This document shows positions 25,542 to 35,138 of a stretch of DNA of 64,000 nucleotides, piece after piece. Below the pieces are notes generated by a model. The model saw only the letters and a list, made by a program, of their open reading frames with translations, did not search any database and was not told the origin of the DNA. The stretch's first letter is position 1. Each line of letters opens with the position of its first letter. The DNA is from Pedobacter cryoconitis (lineage in GTDB: Bacteria > Bacteroidota > Bacteroidia > Sphingobacteriales > Sphingobacteriaceae). The translations under genes and the position numbers were made by a program. Where the stretch lies: the NCBI RefSeq assembly GCF_001590605.1, contig NZ_CP014504.1, forward strand, positions 3,844,001 to 3,908,000, written 5' to 3'.

Positions 25542-27695
25542 CTATTTAAGATTTTGCATAAAATAATCTGTTACTTTCTGGTAAAGATGTGTTCTGTCTT
25601 TACCCAATACATTATGTTCGTGCCCCGGATAAATCATATAATCCAGCTGTATATTATCATCTACAGCTTTTTTTACGAGTTCAACGGTATGTTGCTGTAG
25701 CACTACATTATCCTGTAATCCATGAATAAGCAATAATTTGCCTTTTAGTTTTTGAATCTGGTTAGTCAGGTCAGTTGCGGCATAACCTTCAGGGTTTTCT
25801 TTCGGTGTATCCATATAACGTTCTGTATACATAGCCTCATAAAAATTCCAGTTCGTCACGGCTCCGCCAGCTACTGCCGCTTTGAAAACACCGGGATGGT
25901 TCACCATAAAATCTACGGTATTAAAGCCACCAAAGCTCCAGCCAAATAAGCCCATATTTTTCTCATCAGTATAAGACAGCCCTTTCAAATAGTCTACAGC
26001 AGACATCATATCTTCCATCTGTACATCACCGACTTTTCTAAACATCGCTTGTTCAAATGCCTTTCCACGGTTATCACTTCCCCTGGTATCAATCACCATC
26101 ACTACAAAGCCCTGCTCTGCAAGATATTGGAACCAATAATTACTTCCTCCTCCATTCCACTGGTCAAGAATTAATTGTGCATGTGAACCGCCATACCAGT
26201 AAACTACAACAGGATGTTTTTTAGTACTGTCAAGCCCTACAGGCTTAAATAAATTACAATAGATAGGATCGCCACTTTTTCCCTTGATCGTAAAAATGGA
26301 TGACGCACCTAAAGCATAGTTCGCTAATGGATCTGCCGATTGGAAGATTTGCTTTTTAACTCCTTTTTTAACGTCCAGCAGCTCGACAGTGCCTGGATTT
26401 TTAGTAGAGCTGAAATTATCAAGGACAGTATTCCCCGAAGTACTTACTTCTGTTTTGTGCGCTGCAAAGCCCGAAGTGATTCTTTTCGACTGACCAGATT
26501 TAATGTTTACGACATATAAGTTCCTGGTGATCGGTGATTCTGCAGTGGAGACATAAAATAAGTTCTCACCTGTTGCATCGAAACCTTTGACTTCGGTAAC
26601 TTCCCAATTCCCCTTAGTTAGCTGTTTAACCAATTTACCGTCTGTATTGTATAAGTATAATTGATTCCATCCATCACGGTTACTTTGCCAGATAAATTGC
26701 TGAGGATTCTTTTTAAGAAACAATGCAGGAACAAGTGGTTCGACATATTTCTCATCCCGCTCTTCAAAAAGTGTTTTTACATAACGACCAGTTTGCGCAT
26801 CAAACTGTTTAAATTCCATATGATTTTGTCCGCGGTTTAAAACAGCGATATAAATAAATTTGTCGTCAGGGCTCCAGGCGATATTGGTCAGATACTGTTC
26901 TGCCGGCTCTCCTGTTTGAAGATAAACGACAGTTTGGGTTTCCGCATTGTAAACACCTACAGTTACTTCATGGATTTTATCTCCTGCCATAGGATATTTG
27001 ATATTGATGTTTTTTGCCGGGCGGGTTGTCCAGTCAATGATTGGATAATCCGAAACCATGCTTTGATCCATCCGGTAAAAGGCTAGCTTTTTGCCTTGGT
27101 TACTCCAGAAAGTTCCTTTTGAAATGCCAAATTCGTCACGGTGTACTGAGGAGGCATAAACGATATTATCTGTTCCGTCAGTCGTTACTTGTTTTGCTTT
27201 TTTACCATCGGTCACAAATAAATTGTAATGATCCAGGTAAGCAGTATAGCCGGCAACACTTCTTTCGGCTTTATTTTGGCCAGCCAATTTACTGTCCATC
27301 AAAGTGGTGAAACTGCTTTTTACTGGATTATAAGCTAAGGATGCCCCATGAACAGGAATAATCCAATCTGCCCCCTGATTAAAGGAAATATCAGGCATCG
27401 TTTTTAAAGTATCCAGTTTTGCCGCACGCAATTTTTGATTGAGCTGAGTTAAGTTGAGCAATAGTTTCTCTTCTTTTGCTGCCGTACTCCCTGTAAACCA
27501 GACTACTCCACCATTTACAGTTTTACTATATGCGTAATCTTCTTTTCCATACAGAAATTGCAGATTCTTCAATTTTTGAGGGGCAAGCGTCGTACGTGCG
27601 TTGAACATAGCGTCTGTCATGCTCAGGTTTTTCTGCTGGCCGTTCACAATAACGGCGGCAGAAAGCAATACAGCGAATAAAACTAGTTTCTTCAT
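25542..27695 (-). CDS. S9 family peptidase, dipeptidyl-peptidase IV type
   Basis: Secreted serine exopeptidase removing X-Pro type dipeptides. Start at 27695 (717 aa) gives a signal peptide cut near VNGQ. The N-terminal beta-propeller (DPPIV_N) covers about 80-450, and the alpha/beta hydrolase at the C-terminus has the nucleophile motif GWSFGG (Ser587), an Asp in IHGLQDNVV, and His in YPGHEHNV. A TATATTTG box lies at 27714-27721. First gene of a tight run with the acetyltransferase and valS, so valS may be partly served by this promoter. Confidence 0.9.
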   Translation of the reverse strand: MKKLVLFAVLLSAAVIVNGQQKNLSMTDAMFNARTTLAPQKLKNLQFLYGKEDYAYSKTVNGGVVWFTGSTAAKEEKLLLNLTQLNQKLRAAKLDTLKTMPDISFNQGADWIIPVHGASLAYNPVKSSFTTLMDSKLAGQNKAERSVAGYTAYLDHYNLFVTDGKKAKQVTTDGTDNIVYASSVHRDEFGISKGTFWSNQGKKLAFYRMDQSMVSDYPIIDWTTRPAKNINIKYPMAGDKIHEVTVGVYNAETQTVVYLQTGEPAEQYLTNIAWSPDDKFIYIAVLNRGQNHMEFKQFDAQTGRYVKTLFEERDEKYVEPLVPALFLKKNPQQFIWQSNRDGWNQLYLYNTDGKLVKQLTKGNWEVTEVKGFDATGENLFYVSTAESPITRNLYVVNIKSGQSKRITSGFAAHKTEVSTSGNTVLDNFSSTKNPGTVELLDVKKGVKKQIFQSADPLANYALGASSIFTIKGKSGDPIYCNLFKPVGLDSTKKHPVVVYWYGGSHAQLILDQWNGGGSNYWFQYLAEQGFVVMVIDTRGSDNRGKAFEQAMFRKVGDVQMEDMMSAVDYLKGLSYTDEKNMGLFGWSFGGFNTVDFMVNHPGVFKAAVAGGAVTNWNFYEAMYTERYMDTPKENPEGYAATDLTNQIQKLKGKLLLIHGLQDNVVLQQHTVELVKKAVDDNIQLDYMIYPGHEHNVLGKDRTHLYQKVTDYFMQNLK

Positions 27696-27851
27696 TGATT
27701 TAAATTTGATGGCCAAATATAGCAATTATGGCTTACTGGGATGAATTTTACCCAATTTGGAAAATGCCTTGATAAACTAATATTTCGTATCAGCACAATA
27801 ATAAATGTTAAATTATGTTAATACTGTAATTAATTCATCTGGTTATATTTT

Positions 27852-27938
27852 ATGAAAGCGATCAAAGTATTCCTCCTTCCGGGATTAATCATCAAAAAAT
27901 TGGGACTGACCAAACTCTATTATTGGTTCAACAGATAG
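27852..27938 (+). CDS. Possible 28-aa hydrophobic peptide
   Basis: ATG at 27852 opens 28 codons, MKAIKVFLLPGLIIKKLGLT then KLYYWFNR, a basic amphipathic/hydrophobic peptide. TATATTTT immediately upstream resembles a -7 box. The surrounding 347 bp gap (27696-28042) holds nothing else I can identify. Small size makes chance likely; kept as a low-confidence candidate. Confidence 0.25.
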   Translation: MKAIKVFLLPGLIIKKLGLTKLYYWFNR

Positions 27939-28042
27939 CGGAACAAGCATCCGGCTACTCAGTAATATTTTCATTAGAATAAGCTTTTTTAAATCCCATT
28001 TGTTATTTTGAGCGGATTAGGCAAGCCTTATTAAAAAAACTG

Positions 28043-30082
28043 ATGAATACAAAACACCTGAAAAACTATTTTGCAGTCTTAGGAATATTAGCAGCAAGCT
28101 ATTCTTCTTATGCGCAAAAGGTTCCCACAAAGTTTATTGATCCTGCAAATATGGATCTGACTGTAAAACCCGGAGACGATTTTTATGAATATGCTAGTGG
28201 AACCTGGATTAAAAACAACCCTGTCCCTGCCAAGGAAACACGTTGGGGAAGTTTCAACGAATTAAGAGATTTTAACATTAATGCGGTCAAAAGCATTGTT
28301 GAAGAGGCTGCTGCAGACCGTTCTGCACCGGCTGGATCACCAAAGAAACGTGTGGGTGATTTTTACGCAGCCGCAATGGATAGCGCTACGATTGAAAAAG
28401 CAGGCTACACGCCTATTAAAGCCGATCTTGCCAGAATTAACAAGCTTAAGGATATCAAGGGCATACTGGATGAAGTTGTCCTGATGCGTACTTCTGGTAT
28501 TGGAGCTCCGATGTATAGTTTCTATGTAGGCCAAGACAGGAAAAATGTAAATAAGTATGTAGCACAGCTTGGTCAGGGTGGAACGACTTTACCAGACCGC
28601 GATTATTATTTAAAAGATGATAGCAGGACTTTAAAAATCCGTGAAGCTTATCTGAATTATATGACTACTTTATTCACTTTGACTGGTAGTTCAGCAACAG
28701 ATGCGAAACAAAAAGCAAATACAGTGCTTTCTATAGAGAAAAAACTGGCTGAGGCTCAGATGTCGCGCCTTGAAATGCGTGATCCTTACAAAACCTACAA
28801 TAAATTTACAGTTGCTGATTTCGATAAAACGACACCAAATATTAACTGGACGGCTACTTTACCAAAACTTTTGGTCAAAGGACAGGATACTGTTTTAGTA
28901 GGCGCACCTAAGTTTTTTGTCAGCTTGAATGCTATGCTGACTACTGTACCAGTTTCAGATTGGAAAACTTACCTGGAATGGAACATCCTTAAAAATTCAG
29001 CATCGAATTTAAGTTCTCCTTTTGTAAAAGCAGTATTTGCCTTTAATCAAGCACAAACTGGCCAGAAGGTACAAACACCAAGATGGCAGACCATGTCTTC
29101 TAAAACTGACGGTTCTATTGGTGAGTTATTGGGACAGCTGTATGTGGCTAAATATTTTAAGCCTGAGGCGAAAGCCCGCATGACAGAAATGATCAAAAAT
29201 CTGCGTACTGCCTTTGAAATCAGAATTAAGGGGTTAGAGTGGATGAGTGATGTGACCAAAGAAAAAGCGCTGGCTAAACTAAATGCTTTTGTCCCTAAAA
29301 TTGGTTATCCTGATCAATGGAAAACTTATGATGGATTGAATATTGACCGTAAAACTTATTTCCAAAACCTTAGAAATGTAGGTGCCTGGGGATATAATGA
29401 TATGGTTTCTCAGTTGGGCAAACCGGTTGACCGTACCCGCTTTGGAATGACGCCGCCAACTGTAAATGCTTATTATAGCCCAACAATGAATGAAATTGTT
29501 TTCCCGGCTGGGATTTTACAGTTTCCCTTCTTCGCAGCAAATGCTGACGATGCGATCAACTACGGTGGTATTGGTGCAGTAATTGGTCATGAGATGTCAC
29601 ATGGTTTTGATGATAGTGGCAGCCAGTATGATAAAGATGGTAATCTGCGCAATTGGTGGACAAATGAGGACCGTACAAAATTTGAAGCCAAAACAAAAGC
29701 ATTGGGCGAACAATATGATTCTTACGCAGTACTGGACACTATTCATGTGAACGGTAAACTGACTATGGGCGAAAATATTGGTGATTTAGGAGGTTTAAAT
29801 GCTGCTTATACTGCATTTAAATTAACGAAACAAGGGCAGTCTGAAGAGAAGATTGATGGGTTTACACCTGATCAGCGTTTCTTCCTTTCGTGGGCCCAGG
29901 TATGGAGAGGTAATATTTTACCGGATAATGCTGCACAGCTGATTAAAACTGACCCGCATTCTCCAGGACAATTCAGAACTATTGGTGCTCCTGTAAATAT
30001 GGATGCCTGGTATAAAGCGTTTGATGTGAAACCTGGTGATAAATTATACAAAAAACCAGAAGACAGAATCAGGCTTTGGTAA
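28043..30082 (+). CDS. M13 family zinc metallopeptidase (neprilysin/PepO-like)
   Basis: Exported zinc endopeptidase that cuts short peptides. 679 aa, signal peptide cut near SYAQ. The zinc site is GHEMSHGFDD (His516, Glu517, His520) with the third ligand Glu577 in GENIGDLGG. The substrate-binding NAYYSPTMNEIVFPAG and the C-terminal RVIGxxxN-type sequence (FRTIGAPVN) are present, so the enzyme should be active. Monocistronic, ending in a hairpin shared with the convergent gene. Confidence 0.94.
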   Translation: MNTKHLKNYFAVLGILAASYSSYAQKVPTKFIDPANMDLTVKPGDDFYEYASGTWIKNNPVPAKETRWGSFNELRDFNINAVKSIVEEAAADRSAPAGSPKKRVGDFYAAAMDSATIEKAGYTPIKADLARINKLKDIKGILDEVVLMRTSGIGAPMYSFYVGQDRKNVNKYVAQLGQGGTTLPDRDYYLKDDSRTLKIREAYLNYMTTLFTLTGSSATDAKQKANTVLSIEKKLAEAQMSRLEMRDPYKTYNKFTVADFDKTTPNINWTATLPKLLVKGQDTVLVGAPKFFVSLNAMLTTVPVSDWKTYLEWNILKNSASNLSSPFVKAVFAFNQAQTGQKVQTPRWQTMSSKTDGSIGELLGQLYVAKYFKPEAKARMTEMIKNLRTAFEIRIKGLEWMSDVTKEKALAKLNAFVPKIGYPDQWKTYDGLNIDRKTYFQNLRNVGAWGYNDMVSQLGKPVDRTRFGMTPPTVNAYYSPTMNEIVFPAGILQFPFFAANADDAINYGGIGAVIGHEMSHGFDDSGSQYDKDGNLRNWWTNEDRTKFEAKTKALGEQYDSYAVLDTIHVNGKLTMGENIGDLGGLNAAYTAFKLTKQGQSEEKIDGFTPDQRFFLSWAQVWRGNILPDNAAQLIKTDPHSPGQFRTIGAPVNMDAWYKAFDVKPGDKLYKKPEDRIRLW

Positions 30083-30095
30083 ATTGCTGATCAAT

Positions 30096-30135
30096 AAAAA
30101 AGCCGCTGCGAGATATTTATCGCAGCGGCTTTTTT
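30096..30135. terminator. Bidirectional terminator, 15-bp stem
   Basis: Arms 30096-30110 and 30121-30135, core GCCGCTGCG with A6 and T7 flanks, between the convergent M13 peptidase and outer-membrane protein genes. Confidence 0.88.
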
Positions 30136-30139
30136 TGTT

Positions 30140-31156
30140 TTAAAACCTGGTTAAGACTTTTCTGCCTAAATCAAAGGTTAACCGGAATGCCTGCTGACTA
30201 CTCATCCTGGATGGGGTATTGTGTAAGCTAAAGACGAACGATCCTCTGATGTTCTTGAAAATCAAAGGGGTATACATCAGATCAAGCCTGTTATAGGTTT
30301 TATTGTGATAAAAACCGTCTCCATAATTGATATTTGACCCCTGTCCTTTGTAAAACTCATCGTATAAGGCAAAACGTTTGTAACCCAGGTAAGCACTGGC
30401 CACAAATCCTTTTGGGGTATTCAGGTCTGTGACATTTCTGATTCTTTCAATAGACATCAAAGCTCCGGCTTCAATTGTTAAAGAATCCAGTACGGTCTTG
30501 TGACTAAAATCCAATCCTAGCTTCACTTGTAAACCACCATTATCTTCTATATGGTCACCTGCTTGCTCATTCGAGGTATACGCATTGTGCATCAGCTGGA
30601 AATAATGCGTCACATAAAAAGGGCCTGTAGTTACGGGACGATATTTCCCTGATAATCCGACCAAAAACTGTTCTCTGTCGGTTGGTGATTGTTTACTCAG
30701 CCAGTCAATCCAAACTGTTTCTGTAAAATGCTCATTTTGATATTTTAATAACATCCCTTGTACATTTGGACGATAATAGCGTAAAGTATCATTTAATAAA
30801 GCACGGGGATAATCACTGAGCAGTCCTTCTCTCGAAAATGCACCAATATTAAAATTCCAGTTTTTGCTGGTATAGTTGTAATAAGCAACCGGATCTACCT
30901 TCATAAAGCGGCTGGAACCGAATTCATGTAATCCGTTTACCCCTACAATAAAGTGATTATTACTGTCCAGGTTTAAACCCAGATCAAGGGCAAGCCTGGT
31001 ACCTGAATAAGTATTAGATCTGGAAATGTAATCTTTATACTCCCTGTTATCCATAAAGCCCATTCCATTAAAGTGGATATCAAGGCTTCCTTGTGCGAAT
31101 GCTATAGTACTTGAAAATATTGAGACAATAATGATCAGGTAGATTTTTTTATTCAT
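30140..31156 (-). CDS. Predicted outer-membrane beta-barrel protein, unknown function
   Basis: Not assigned to a named family. 338 aa with a signal peptide (cut after AFA, residue 21), then alternating amphipathic strands rich in Tyr, Phe and Asn, and a C-terminal strand ending in Phe (FDLGRKVLTRF), the usual barrel-assembly signal. No Cys after the signal peptide, so not a lipoprotein. The single gene is divergent from mnmD. A porin-like or structural role is possible; nothing shows a substrate. Confidence 0.65.
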   Translation of the reverse strand: MNKKIYLIIIVSIFSSTIAFAQGSLDIHFNGMGFMDNREYKDYISRSNTYSGTRLALDLGLNLDSNNHFIVGVNGLHEFGSSRFMKVDPVAYYNYTSKNWNFNIGAFSREGLLSDYPRALLNDTLRYYRPNVQGMLLKYQNEHFTETVWIDWLSKQSPTDREQFLVGLSGKYRPVTTGPFYVTHYFQLMHNAYTSNEQAGDHIEDNGGLQVKLGLDFSHKTVLDSLTIEAGALMSIERIRNVTDLNTPKGFVASAYLGYKRFALYDEFYKGQGSNINYGDGFYHNKTYNRLDLMYTPLIFKNIRGSFVFSLHNTPSRMSSQQAFRLTFDLGRKVLTRF

Positions 31157-31218
31157 AATTGTATTTTAATCTTAATAATTTAGCGCTAATCTACAAAGCT
31201 TGTTTAGAATTTATGTGG

Positions 31219-31226
31219 TAAATTTG
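31219..31226 (+). promoter_or_regulatory. -7 box close to the mnmD start codon
   Basis: TAAATTTG ends 5 nt before the ATG at 31232. A TTG at 31200-31202 is 16 nt upstream, shorter than the usual 19. Confidence 0.4.
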
Positions 31227-31231
31227 TAGAA

Positions 31232-31921
31232 ATGAATATCATCACACAAACCGCAGACGGCTCTAACACTTTATATAACGAAACCATTGGTGAACACTAC
31301 CATTCTAAACATGGGGCATTACAGGAAAGTAAGCATGTATTTATTGATGCGGGGCTAAAACAGGCCGAAATAACTTTCCCTGATCAGCCTATAACCATAC
31401 TTGAAATTGGTTTCGGTACAGGGCTCAATTTCCTGCTGACTTCTGCTTATGCAGATGAGCATGGGCTTTCTTTGAGTTACACTGGAATTGAGGCTTATCC
31501 ATTAAGCAAAGAAGAATTAATCTCTACACAATATAATCAATACGTACCTGCACCGATCTGGGATAGCCTGATGAATGTCTATGCAGAGGCATTATGCGCA
31601 GCGACTGCTTTAAATAAAGATCAGGAGTTGACCATAGCACATACTACCCTGGATGCTTTCAAGGCAGAGAAACTATTTGACCTGGTTTATTTTGATGCTT
31701 TTTCGGTACAACATCAACCGGAAATGTGGTCGGATGAAATCATTTGTCATGTTTGTTCTTTCTTGAAACCAAATGGGATCTTTGTGACCTATGCCATTAC
31801 GGGAAAACTAAAACGTGCCTTAAAAAGTTGCGGTATGAAGGTTGAAAAGCTTCCTGGTGCTCCTGGAAAACGCGAAATGCTGCGTGCAACTAAAATTCCT
31901 GCTGAAGCATTGGAGTTTTAA
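31232..31921 (+). CDS. mnmD: tRNA (mnm5s2U34) methyltransferase MnmD
   Basis: SAM-dependent final methylation of the wobble uridine in tRNAs for Lys, Glu and Gln. 229 aa, a stand-alone MnmD as found outside enterobacteria, where it is fused to MnmC's oxidase. SAM motif I is ILEIGFGTGLNF. The diagnostic acidic-aromatic run is LVYFDAFSVQHQPEMW, and the end KRALKSCGMKVEKLPGAPGKREM is characteristic. No MnmC-like FAD oxidase lies nearby. Confidence 0.92.
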   Translation: MNIITQTADGSNTLYNETIGEHYHSKHGALQESKHVFIDAGLKQAEITFPDQPITILEIGFGTGLNFLLTSAYADEHGLSLSYTGIEAYPLSKEELISTQYNQYVPAPIWDSLMNVYAEALCAATALNKDQELTIAHTTLDAFKAEKLFDLVYFDAFSVQHQPEMWSDEIICHVCSFLKPNGIFVTYAITGKLKRALKSCGMKVEKLPGAPGKREMLRATKIPAEALEF

Positions 31922-32019
31922 TTTACAAATTCCGGACTAAACTTGAACTTTTGCCATTTAGATTTGTTTTTAGGGCTACCTTGGATAAGACAACTTACTA
32001 AGAAAAACAAATATTTACA

Positions 32020-32976
32020 ATGGATAAAAGAAAATTAGGTAATACAGATTTACTGGTTTCGCCAGTAACTTTTGGGGGAAATGTTTTTGGATGGACATTA
32101 GACGAGAAAAAATCTTTTGAGGTTTTGGATGGTTTTATAGCAGCGGGGTTTAATTTCATTGATACTGCTGATGTATATTCCAGATGGGTACCAGGCAATA
32201 CGGGTGGTGAATCTGAAACTATTATCGGCAATTGGATGAAGTCAAGAAATAACCGTAATCAAATCATATTAGCGACAAAAGTAGGGAGCAATATGGATCC
32301 CAACGGGAAAAAGTGCCTTTCAAAAAAATATATACTGGAAGCTGTTGAGGCTTCTCTGCTCAGGTTAAAAACTGACTATGTTGACCTTTATCAATCTCAT
32401 TATGATGATTTGGAAACACCTGTAGAGGAAACGCTGGAGGCTTATGACCAATTGATCAGAGCAGGCAAGATACGGTGGATAGGTGCATCAAATTTCAGTG
32501 CTGAAAGATTTAAAGAGTCTTTGGAAACCAGTGCACGTTTGAGCTTACCAAAATATCAGAGTTTTCAGCCAGAATATAATTTATACAAAAGAGAGGGATT
32601 TGAAAAAGAGCTGGAACAGATTTGTCTGGATCACCAGGTTGGTGTAATCAATTATTATTCACTTGCTAGTGGTTTTCTAACCGGAAAGTATCGTTCAGAG
32701 GCAGATCTGGGCAAAAGCCAGAGAGGCAGCGCGGTCAAAGAATTTATGGACCCAAGAGGTTTCAGGATTTTAAAGGCATTGGATGAAGTTTCTGAGCAAT
32801 ACAATTCATCTGTGGCAAGTGTTGCTTTGGCCTGGCTAATGGCCAGACCGTCGGTAACTTCACCGATTGCAAGTGTAACCAGCCTGGAGCAATTAAAGAA
32901 TCTGACCAAGGCAGCAGCTTTACGTCTTGATGTGGAAGTCATTTCTATATTGGATGAAGCCAGTGCATGGGAGTAA
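32020..32976 (+). CDS. Aldo/keto reductase
   Basis: NADPH-dependent carbonyl reductase, TIM barrel, 318 aa. The catalytic tetrad is readable: Asp of FIDTADVYS with Tyr in the same motif, Lys of ILATKVG, and His of YQSHYDD. The coenzyme loop shows IASVTSLEQLKNL. Similar to the YajO/AKR11-like group. Substrate unknown. Single gene with its own terminator at 33001. Confidence 0.9.
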   Translation: MDKRKLGNTDLLVSPVTFGGNVFGWTLDEKKSFEVLDGFIAAGFNFIDTADVYSRWVPGNTGGESETIIGNWMKSRNNRNQIILATKVGSNMDPNGKKCLSKKYILEAVEASLLRLKTDYVDLYQSHYDDLETPVEETLEAYDQLIRAGKIRWIGASNFSAERFKESLETSARLSLPKYQSFQPEYNLYKREGFEKELEQICLDHQVGVINYYSLASGFLTGKYRSEADLGKSQRGSAVKEFMDPRGFRILKALDEVSEQYNSSVASVALAWLMARPSVTSPIASVTSLEQLKNLTKAAALRLDVEVISILDEASAWE

Positions 32977-33000
32977 GAAGCTAATAACAAATTGTTTAGG

Positions 33001-33029
33001 ATGCCCTGCTAATTATTTTGGCAGGGCAT
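33001..33029 (+). terminator. Terminator of the aldo/keto reductase gene
   Basis: ATGCCCTGC (33001-33009) pairs with GCAGGGCAT (33021-33029), followed by TTGTTTTT. Confidence 0.8.
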
Positions 33030-33068
33030 TTGTTTTTAGCCAGACTTTATTATTAAATTCACCTAAGC

Positions 33069-34178
33069 ATGAAAAACATCTCCCCTCCTTTTTACGCCAA
33101 ACTCGCTTTGGTTTTATTTTCAATTATATGTCTTGGGTACCTGGCTATTTTAGGCCACAGCCTGCTGGCACCGCTACTGGCTTCTTTTTTATTAGCACTT
33201 TTGTTATTACCACTGGCAAATTTCCTGGAGCGGAAATGGAGGTTTAAAAGAAGTCTGGCCTCTATTGTATCGGTTATTCTCATGATTGCGGTTATTGCCT
33301 GCATTATGCTTTTTCTGGCGAGCCAGCTCACCGATTTAGGTCAGGACTGGCCTTTACTGAAGCAACAAGCCGTACATTCTTTTGAATCACTGCAAGTGTG
33401 GGTGTCCCATACTTTTAATGTAAATGCACATAAACAAATTGATTACTTAAAGGATAGCGCGACCAGCGCATTGGCATCCAGTGCCACTGTTTTAGGAGCC
33501 ACTTTAATGACGTTATCTTCGACGTTATTATTTCTGGCTTTTCTTTTATTGTTTACTTTCTTCATTTTGAATTACCGCCGTATCCTGTTTACTTTCCTGA
33601 TTACTGTTTTTAAAGAAGAACATGCAGAAAAGGTTAAACAAATAGTGGAGCAAATTCAGTACATTATTAAGCGTTATATTTTAGGATTATTTCTTCAGAT
33701 GCTGATAGTGACGACCTTGACAATGATAGTATTATCCTTACTCGGGGTAAAGTATGCAGTCTTGCTGGGTTTGATTACAGGTATTTTTAACCTGGTACCT
33801 TATATCGGGATTTTCTCTTCTTTACTGATCAGTATGCTGATTACTTTTGCAACTGCTGGTGCAGCCAAAGTCTTGTTCGTTCTGATTGCTTATGTAGCTA
33901 TACATACATTGGATGGCAATATTCTGATGCCACTGGTGGTAGGTTCGAAAGTAAAAATCAATGCTTTATTTGCGTTTATAGGCATTGTTGTTGGCGAAAT
34001 GCTATGGGGTATTTCAGGGATGTTCTTATGTATTCCTTACCTGGCTATGTTGAAGATCATATTCGACCGCGTAGATGAGTTAAAGCCCTGGGGTCTTTTA
34101 TTAGGTGAGGAGAAACCGCAGCGGAAACGAAAGGTATACCGCATTACCAAGAAAATAAAACTGGAAGAACCTGAGTAG
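33069..34178 (+). CDS. AI-2E family transporter
   Basis: Polytopic inner-membrane protein of 369 aa in the PerM/TqsA-like family, whose members export small solutes or couple Na+/H+ exchange; autoinducer-2 export is known only for some. Seven or eight membrane segments, including the paired N-terminal helices, the periplasmic/cytosolic loop with SLQVWVSHTFNV, and the conserved GIFNLVPYIGIF and DGNILMPLVVGSKVKINAL stretches. A basic tail ends the protein. The name should not be read as proof of AI-2 transport. Confidence 0.85.
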   Translation: MKNISPPFYAKLALVLFSIICLGYLAILGHSLLAPLLASFLLALLLLPLANFLERKWRFKRSLASIVSVILMIAVIACIMLFLASQLTDLGQDWPLLKQQAVHSFESLQVWVSHTFNVNAHKQIDYLKDSATSALASSATVLGATLMTLSSTLLFLAFLLLFTFFILNYRRILFTFLITVFKEEHAEKVKQIVEQIQYIIKRYILGLFLQMLIVTTLTMIVLSLLGVKYAVLLGLITGIFNLVPYIGIFSSLLISMLITFATAGAAKVLFVLIAYVAIHTLDGNILMPLVVGSKVKINALFAFIGIVVGEMLWGISGMFLCIPYLAMLKIIFDRVDELKPWGLLLGEEKPQRKRKVYRITKKIKLEEPE

Positions 34179-34196
34179 CAGGATTGCCGTATTTTT

Positions 34197-34237
34197 AATA
34201 ACAAACCCATTCTTTTAAATAGAATGGGTTTGTTATT
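34197..34237 (+). terminator. 17-bp perfect hairpin
   Basis: Arms 34197-34213 and 34221-34237 (AATAACAAACCCATTCT and complement), 7 nt loop, between two co-oriented genes. The following T-run is short, so attenuation is as possible as full termination. Confidence 0.6.
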
Positions 34238-34264
34238 TTAGCGCTTTATATTAAATAAAATCCC

Positions 34265-35071
34265 ATGCCAAACCATATCCCTCCTATTACCGCAGCCGAT
34301 CCTTCTGCTGCATTTCAAAGGCTATTAACTGTACTTGATACCTTGAGAACGGAATGTCCATGGGACAGAAAGCAAACTATGGAAACTTTACGTCACCTCA
34401 CAATTGAGGAAACCTATGAGCTTTCTGATGCGATTCTGGATGGTGATTTAACTGAGGTTAAAAAGGAGTTAGGTGATGTGATGATGCACTTGGTTTTCTA
34501 TGCGAAAATTGCTTCGGAAACGAATGACTTCACCATAGTAGATGTGCTGAACAGTGTTTGCGATAAACTGATCAACCGCCACCCTCATATTTATGGTGAT
34601 GTGGAGGTACAGGATGAAAATGATGTTAAACGCAATTGGGAGCAAATTAAGTTAAAAGAAGGCAACAAGTCAGTATTAGGCGGTGTGCCTGCTTCTCTTC
34701 CGGCTTTGGTTAAGGCCAGCAGAATTCAGGAAAAAGCAAGAGGAATCGGTTTTGACTGGGAAAATAAAACTCAGGTTTGGGAAAAGGTAGAAGAAGAGCT
34801 TCAGGAATTTAAAAATGAATACAATGTCGTTGACAATGAAGCGATAGATCTTGAAAAAGCGGAATCAGAGTTTGGGGACCTTATTTTCTCTTTAGTCAAT
34901 TATGCAAGATTTATTGGTATCAATCCTGAAAATGCGTTAGAAAAAACAAACAGAAAATTCATCAAGCGCTTTCAATATATAGAAAGTAAGGCGAAAGATA
35001 ATGGGAAGGCCTTGCAGGATATGACTTTAGCAGAAATGGATGTGTACTGGAACGAAGCTAAAAAACTATAA
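34265..35071 (+). CDS. mazG: Nucleoside triphosphate pyrophosphohydrolase
   Basis: Housekeeping NTP pyrophosphatase that hydrolyses (d)NTPs to monophosphates. 268 aa, with two MazG domains as in the E. coli type. The metal-binding EExxE...ExxD set is seen in the first domain (IEETYELSDAILDGDLTEVKKELGDVMMH) and the second (EEELQEFKNEY...EKAESEFGDLIFSL). The central GGVPASLPALVKASRIQEKA is a family mark. Confidence 0.93.
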   Translation: MPNHIPPITAADPSAAFQRLLTVLDTLRTECPWDRKQTMETLRHLTIEETYELSDAILDGDLTEVKKELGDVMMHLVFYAKIASETNDFTIVDVLNSVCDKLINRHPHIYGDVEVQDENDVKRNWEQIKLKEGNKSVLGGVPASLPALVKASRIQEKARGIGFDWENKTQVWEKVEEELQEFKNEYNVVDNEAIDLEKAESEFGDLIFSLVNYARFIGINPENALEKTNRKFIKRFQYIESKAKDNGKALQDMTLAEMDVYWNEAKKL

Positions 35072-35090
35072 ATGACCTGATAATATTGTA

Positions 35091-35130
35091 AAAATAAGGG
35101 GCCTGTTTATGAAAACAGGCCCCTTATTTT
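35091..35130. terminator. 18-bp perfect hairpin, bidirectional terminator
   Basis: Arms 35091-35108 and 35113-35130, core AAGGGGCCTGTTT, loop ATGA, between convergent mazG and the DEAD-box-like gene. Confidence 0.88.
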
Positions 35131-35138
35131 GTATAGGC

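Noticed and set aside
33069..34178. Quorum-sensing autoinducer-2 exporter
   Set aside because: The family name does not prove AI-2 transport, and no luxS or lsr genes are in the window.
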